DNA of 64,000 nt from Flavobacterium sp. (lineage in GTDB: Bacteria > Bacteroidota > Bacteroidia > Flavobacteriales > Flavobacteriaceae). Position 1 is the first letter of the stretch. Each line of letters opens with the position of its first letter. The DNA is taken from contig NZ_JAIXUB010000025.1 in the NCBI RefSeq assembly GCF_027484205.1, positions 238,811 through 302,810 of the forward strand. Direction: 5' to 3'. Under the pieces are notes generated by a model. That model saw only the letters and a program-made list of their open reading frames with translations. It was not told the DNA's origin and searched no databases. The translations under genes and the position numbers were made by a program. Positions 61,424 to 64,000 of this stretch are shown here, piece after piece.

Positions 61424-62203
61424 ATGACAAACAATAATCCAATAGGACTTTTTGATTCGGGCATCGGTGGAACATCCATTTGGAATGAGATTCACATGCT
61501 ACTCCCAAATGAAAGCACAATTTACCTTGCAGACAGCATAAATGCACCTTATGGAGAAAAAACAAAAGAAGAAATAATTCATCTAAGTTGTAAAAACACT
61601 GAATTTCTTCTCAATCAAAATTGTAAAATGATTGTAGTGGCTTGCAACACCGCAACAACAAATGCCATTAAAGAATTACGACATAAATATGACATTCCAT
61701 TTATTGGTATCGAACCTGCAATAAAACCTGCTGCAACAAATTCGCAAACCCAAAAAATTGGAATTTTAGCCACAAAAGGAACTTTAAATAGTGAGCTTTT
61801 TTATAAAAATGTAGAAAAATTTCAAGACATAAAAATCATTGAACAAATTGGTTTTGGTTTAGTTGAACTCATCGAAGATGGGAAAATAAATTCTAGTGAG
61901 ATGAAGGATTTACTAAAAAAATATTTAAAACCAATGATTGATCAAGATATAGATTATCTCGTTCTTGGTTGTAGTCACTATCCCTATTTGATTCCTCAAA
62001 TAAAAAAAATTATTCCAAAAAACATTCAAATCATAGATTCGGGCGAGGCAGTTGCACGTCAAACAAAAAATATTCTAAATGAAAAAGTAGGCTTTAGAAA
62101 TTCTGATGAAAAAAGCACACAAATATTCTATACAAATTCTGACATCAAAGTCTTATCGGAAATATTAAAAAATAAATATAAAGTTCAAAAAAAAGATTTT
62201 TAG
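61424..62203 (+). CDS. murI: Glutamate racemase
   Basis: This 259-residue enzyme makes D-glutamate for peptidoglycan. The two catalytic Cys are in VVACNTATTNA (about 74) and VLGCSHYPYL (about 186), with GLFDSGIGGTSIW at the N-terminus. Length is typical. The gene has its own promoter box right at the start codon, after the terminator of the ompH pair, so it is not strictly in that operon although the gene order is conserved in Flavobacteria. Confidence 0.96.
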   Translation: MTNNNPIGLFDSGIGGTSIWNEIHMLLPNESTIYLADSINAPYGEKTKEEIIHLSCKNTEFLLNQNCKMIVVACNTATTNAIKELRHKYDIPFIGIEPAIKPAATNSQTQKIGILATKGTLNSELFYKNVEKFQDIKIIEQIGFGLVELIEDGKINSSEMKDLLKKYLKPMIDQDIDYLVLGCSHYPYLIPQIKKIIPKNIQIIDSGEAVARQTKNILNEKVGFRNSDEKSTQIFYTNSDIKVLSEILKNKYKVQKKDF

Positions 62204-62210
62204 TTTTTCT

Positions 62211-62319
62211 TAAAGCGAATCGCTAGCGCACTTTACCCATCCATATTCCTGCATTCCTTTCAATCTTTAATCTCAAAAAAATGAGATTAAAGGATTTACA
62301 CTCATTCAGGGCTAAATAG
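62211..62319 (-). repeat. Dispersed structured repeat, copy 3 (possible Flavo-1-like RNA)
   Basis: On the minus strand it begins TATTTAGCCCTGA, has a perfect 11-base hairpin CTTTAATCTCA/TGAGATTAAAG (62265-62292), then GCAGGAATATGG and the conserved end GCGATTCGCTT. It is antisense to the flanking murI and rluB genes. It lacks the CCCGAA/TTCGGG hairpin of copies 1 and 2. Confidence 0.7.
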
Positions 62320-62352
62320 CAAATCATAGCACTAAATTTAGCTTAAAATCAG

Positions 62353-62360
62353 TACATTTG
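62353..62360 (+). promoter_or_regulatory. -7 promoter box for rluB
   Basis: TACATTTG matches TAnnTTTG exactly, 15 bases before the rluB ATG at 62376. A longer TTG-initiated frame would start inside it and is rejected. Confidence 0.65.
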
Positions 62361-62375
62361 CAAAAAATAAAGGCA

Positions 62376-63245
62376 ATGAACAATTCCAATAATAAAAAAA
62401 GACCAACATCAGGTAAACCAAGTTCAGATAGAAAAAAAACAACTTCTACCTCAAAACCTGCTATGGCAAAACGTTCCCAAAATAAAAAACCTATTGTAAA
62501 AAAAGAATCAATAAACGTACCTAAACCCATAAAATCTGACGAAATTAGACTTAATAAGTACATTTCAAATTCAGGAGCGTGTTCACGTCGTGATGCAGAT
62601 ATTTACATCCAATCGGGTAACGTAAAAGTTAACGGAATTCCTGTAACCGAAATGGGTTATAAAGTAAAACCAGGTGATGTTGTAAACTTTGATGGAGCAA
62701 CATTAATGCCTGAGAAAAAAGAATATTTTGTTCTAAATAAACCTAAAAACTTCACTACATCAAATGAGGAAGATAGTGACCATAGAAATGTTCTTGAATT
62801 AATAAAAGGAGCTACAAATTCAAAAATGCAACCCATTGGTAGGATGGATAAAAATACTACTGGTTTATTAGTATTCACAAATGACACTGACATTATTCGT
62901 AAATTCAGTTTGCCAAACCAGAAATCTCCAAAAATCTATCAAGTTTCTTTAGATAAAAATTTAAAATTTGAAGATTTAGAAAAAATTGCATCTGGTGTAA
63001 CGCTTGATGATCATCGTTTATTTATAGATGAAATAAGCTATATTGACAACGAACCAAAAACAGAAATCGGCATAAAGCTGAGAACACCAAACGTTAAAGT
63101 TGTAAGGGCTATTTTTGAAAATTTTAAATACAATGTTCTTAAAGTTGATCGAGTTGCTTTTGCTGGATTAACAAAGAAAAATCTGCCAAGAGGAAATTGG
63201 AGACCACTTACAGAACAAGAAATTATAAATTTAAAAAACATTTAA
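62376..63245 (+). CDS. rluB: 23S rRNA pseudouridine synthase (RluB/RsuA family)
   Basis: This 289-residue protein has a basic, low-complexity N-terminal tail (about 1-55, Asn/Lys/Ser-rich), an S4 RNA-binding domain (about 57-110; LNKYISNSGACSRRDADIYI), and the catalytic domain with GRMDKNTTGLLVFTND (catalytic Asp near 157). It makes pseudouridine in rRNA; assignment to RluB rather than RluE/RsuA is by overall similarity. The N-terminal extension is common in Bacteroidota. The start is set by the promoter box. Confidence 0.9.
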   Translation: MNNSNNKKRPTSGKPSSDRKKTTSTSKPAMAKRSQNKKPIVKKESINVPKPIKSDEIRLNKYISNSGACSRRDADIYIQSGNVKVNGIPVTEMGYKVKPGDVVNFDGATLMPEKKEYFVLNKPKNFTTSNEEDSDHRNVLELIKGATNSKMQPIGRMDKNTTGLLVFTNDTDIIRKFSLPNQKSPKIYQVSLDKNLKFEDLEKIASGVTLDDHRLFIDEISYIDNEPKTEIGIKLRTPNVKVVRAIFENFKYNVLKVDRVAFAGLTKKNLPRGNWRPLTEQEIINLKNI

Positions 63246-63258
63246 TTTAAGTTTATTC

Positions 63259-63621
63259 ATGCAAAGTCAAAAAAACTTATCAATTGCACATGCTTGGTTT
63301 GAAGCATTTAACAATCATAATTTAGATAAATTATTATCTCTATATGATGATGAAGCTCAGCATTTTTCTCCAAAACTTAAAGTTAAACTTCCTGAAACTA
63401 ACGGATATATATCTGGTAAAGAAGCATTACAATCATGGTGGCAAGATGCTTTTAATAGATTACCAACATTACACTATAAAGTAACCTCATTAACTTCAAA
63501 TTCCGATAGGGTTTTCATGGAGTACATTCGAACTGTAGAAGGTGAAAACGAAATGTTAGTTGCTGAAGTTTTAGAAATAAAAGACAACAAAATAATAGCA
63601 TCAAGAGTTTATCACTCATAA
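63259..63621 (+). CDS. NTF2-like (SnoaL-type) protein
   Basis: This 120-residue protein has the cone-shaped NTF2-like fold pattern: AHAWFEAFNNHNLDKLLSLYDDEAQHFSP (about 9-37), a middle GKEALQSWWQDAFNRLP, and strands VFMEYIRTVEGENEM and VLEIKDNKIIASRVYHS. Such proteins bind small molecules or act as isomerases; the substrate is unknown. It lies 13 bases after rluB, probably cotranscribed. Confidence 0.88.
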   Translation: MQSQKNLSIAHAWFEAFNNHNLDKLLSLYDDEAQHFSPKLKVKLPETNGYISGKEALQSWWQDAFNRLPTLHYKVTSLTSNSDRVFMEYIRTVEGENEMLVAEVLEIKDNKIIASRVYHS

Positions 63622-63655
63622 AAAAAAAGCCCTTCAAATTGAAGGGCTTTTTTTT
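63622..63655. terminator. Bidirectional terminator
   Basis: AAAAAGCCCTTC pairs with GAAGGGCTTTTT around AAATT, with eight T on the right and A on the left. It ends the NTF2-like gene and, in the other direction, the PorP/SprF gene. Confidence 0.95.
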
Positions 63656-63659
63656 CTAA

Positions 63660-64000
63660 TTAGTTCACTGCAGGACAGTTACAGTGGTATTTCTCTGGTT
63701 TACAGAACAGGTTGATTCCAAGTGTAATTTGATGAAATCCTCCGTCATCAAACTTTACATTGCCTAGCAAGTGTGAATAAGTGTAAGACAACATATAATT
63801 CTTGAAGTTAAATCCAAGTATTGGTGTAATGTATTGTAATTTTTGTGTTGCTACTGAGTTGCCTTCAACATACTGTGCGCCATCTAAACTTCTTCTATAC
63901 GATAATCCACCCCAAAGTGTACCTGTTTCTAATGCTTTGTATGCTTTTACGTTTAAATCAATCAACGATTCTTTTGTTTGACTAATATATTGAAACATAA
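63660..64000 (-). CDS. PorP/SprF-family type IX secretion membrane protein, 3' part
   Basis: About 113 C-terminal residues are inside the window; the 5' part lies beyond 64000. Outer-membrane strands are visible (GTLWGGLSYRRSLDG, QYITPILGFNFKNYMLSYTYSHLL, GGFHQITLGINLF), which fit the PorP/SprF family, in which SprF assists T9SS secretion and attachment of type B sorting-domain proteins such as the lectin protein encoded at 31867. The C-terminus ends with Cys (CKPEKYHCNCPAVN), as seen in several SprF homologs. Confidence 0.85.
   Translation of the reverse strand, partial: MFQYISQTKESLIDLNVKAYKALETGTLWGGLSYRRSLDGAQYVEGNSVATQKLQYITPILGFNFKNYMLSYTYSHLLGNVKFDDGGFHQITLGINLFCKPEKYHCNCPAVN

Noticed and set aside
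1..64000. CRISPR array
   Set aside because: No regularly spaced direct repeats of 25-40 bases with unique spacers were seen; the tandem words in LRR and lipoprotein genes are coding repeats.

Overview
The window is a chromosomal segment from a member of the Bacteroidota, most likely the family Flavobacteriaceae (Flavobacterium or a close relative). The evidence is the strong A+T bias, type IX secretion (T9SS) sorting domains of both type A and type B, a PorP/SprF-family gene, TonB-receptor-type barrels, the uppS-bamA-ompH-ompH-murI cell-envelope cluster, a folK-deoxynucleoside kinase fusion, an S46 dipeptidyl peptidase, and many promoters with the Bacteroidota -7 element TAnnTTTG. No phage, transposase, integrase, rRNA or CRISPR array was seen.

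Layout. 1-1432: end of a NarL-type histidine kinase, its LuxR-type response regulator and a Crp-like regulator. 1701-2882: a secreted leucine-rich-repeat protein. 2935-3652: a gene-poor stretch with one possible 47-residue membrane peptide. 3653-14077: an accessory island with a four-helix membrane protein followed by a type I restriction-modification locus (hsdM, hsdS, hsdR). Three non-RM genes are nested between hsdS and hsdR: a pentapeptide-like protein with two membrane helices, an exported trypsin-fold protease and an exported barrel-like protein. 14160-16642: a redox/stress cluster (pirin, GNAT, OsmC, YjdI-type ferredoxin, membrane peptide, FMN reductase). 16854-19030: fabD, a leaderless M23 peptidase and two A/E/K-rich lipoproteins. 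19101-22290 (minus): EamA transporter, galE and a DegT-family sugar aminotransferase. 22561-27615: waaA, a membrane protein, an acetyltransferase, a DPP11-like S46 peptidase, a third A/E/K lipoprotein and a DUF1508 protein. 27703-30635 (minus): tRNA-Leu(TAA), tRNA-Gly(GCC) and mutS. 30789-41372: DUF1573 protein, TrmH-type methyltransferase, a C-type-lectin T9SS protein, folK-dNK, sppA, an AsmA-like protein and a cytoplasmic LRR protein. 41446-46789: DUF2797 protein, a small exported protein, a GH3 enzyme, a lipoprotein peptide and an outer-membrane receptor. 46855-50742 (minus): clpX, clpP, tig and a small membrane protein. 50880-55408: a T9SS propeller protein, an alpha/beta hydrolase, pdxJ, a CBS protein and nadK. 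55578-62203: DUF6089 protein, uppS, bamA, two ompH/skp genes and murI. 62376-64000: rluB, an NTF2-like protein and the 3' part of a porP/sprF gene.

How the genes work together. The best-supported functional units are the type I RM locus, the ClpXP-trigger factor proteostasis block, and the envelope block in which UppS makes the lipid carrier, MurI supplies D-glutamate, BamA inserts barrels and the two Skp-like chaperones escort them. The most unusual organisation is the exported protease, barrel-like protein and membrane-tethered pentapeptide protein inside the RM locus. A second notable signal is a dispersed, structured repeat present three times (16673-16780 plus, 22330-22450 minus, 62211-62319 minus). 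It has conserved ends and a variable internal hairpin, and may be the Flavo-1 candidate RNA family or a relative of it. Several genes have start codons that I moved because the longest reading frame runs into the promoter -7 box (DegT, DUF6089, rluB).
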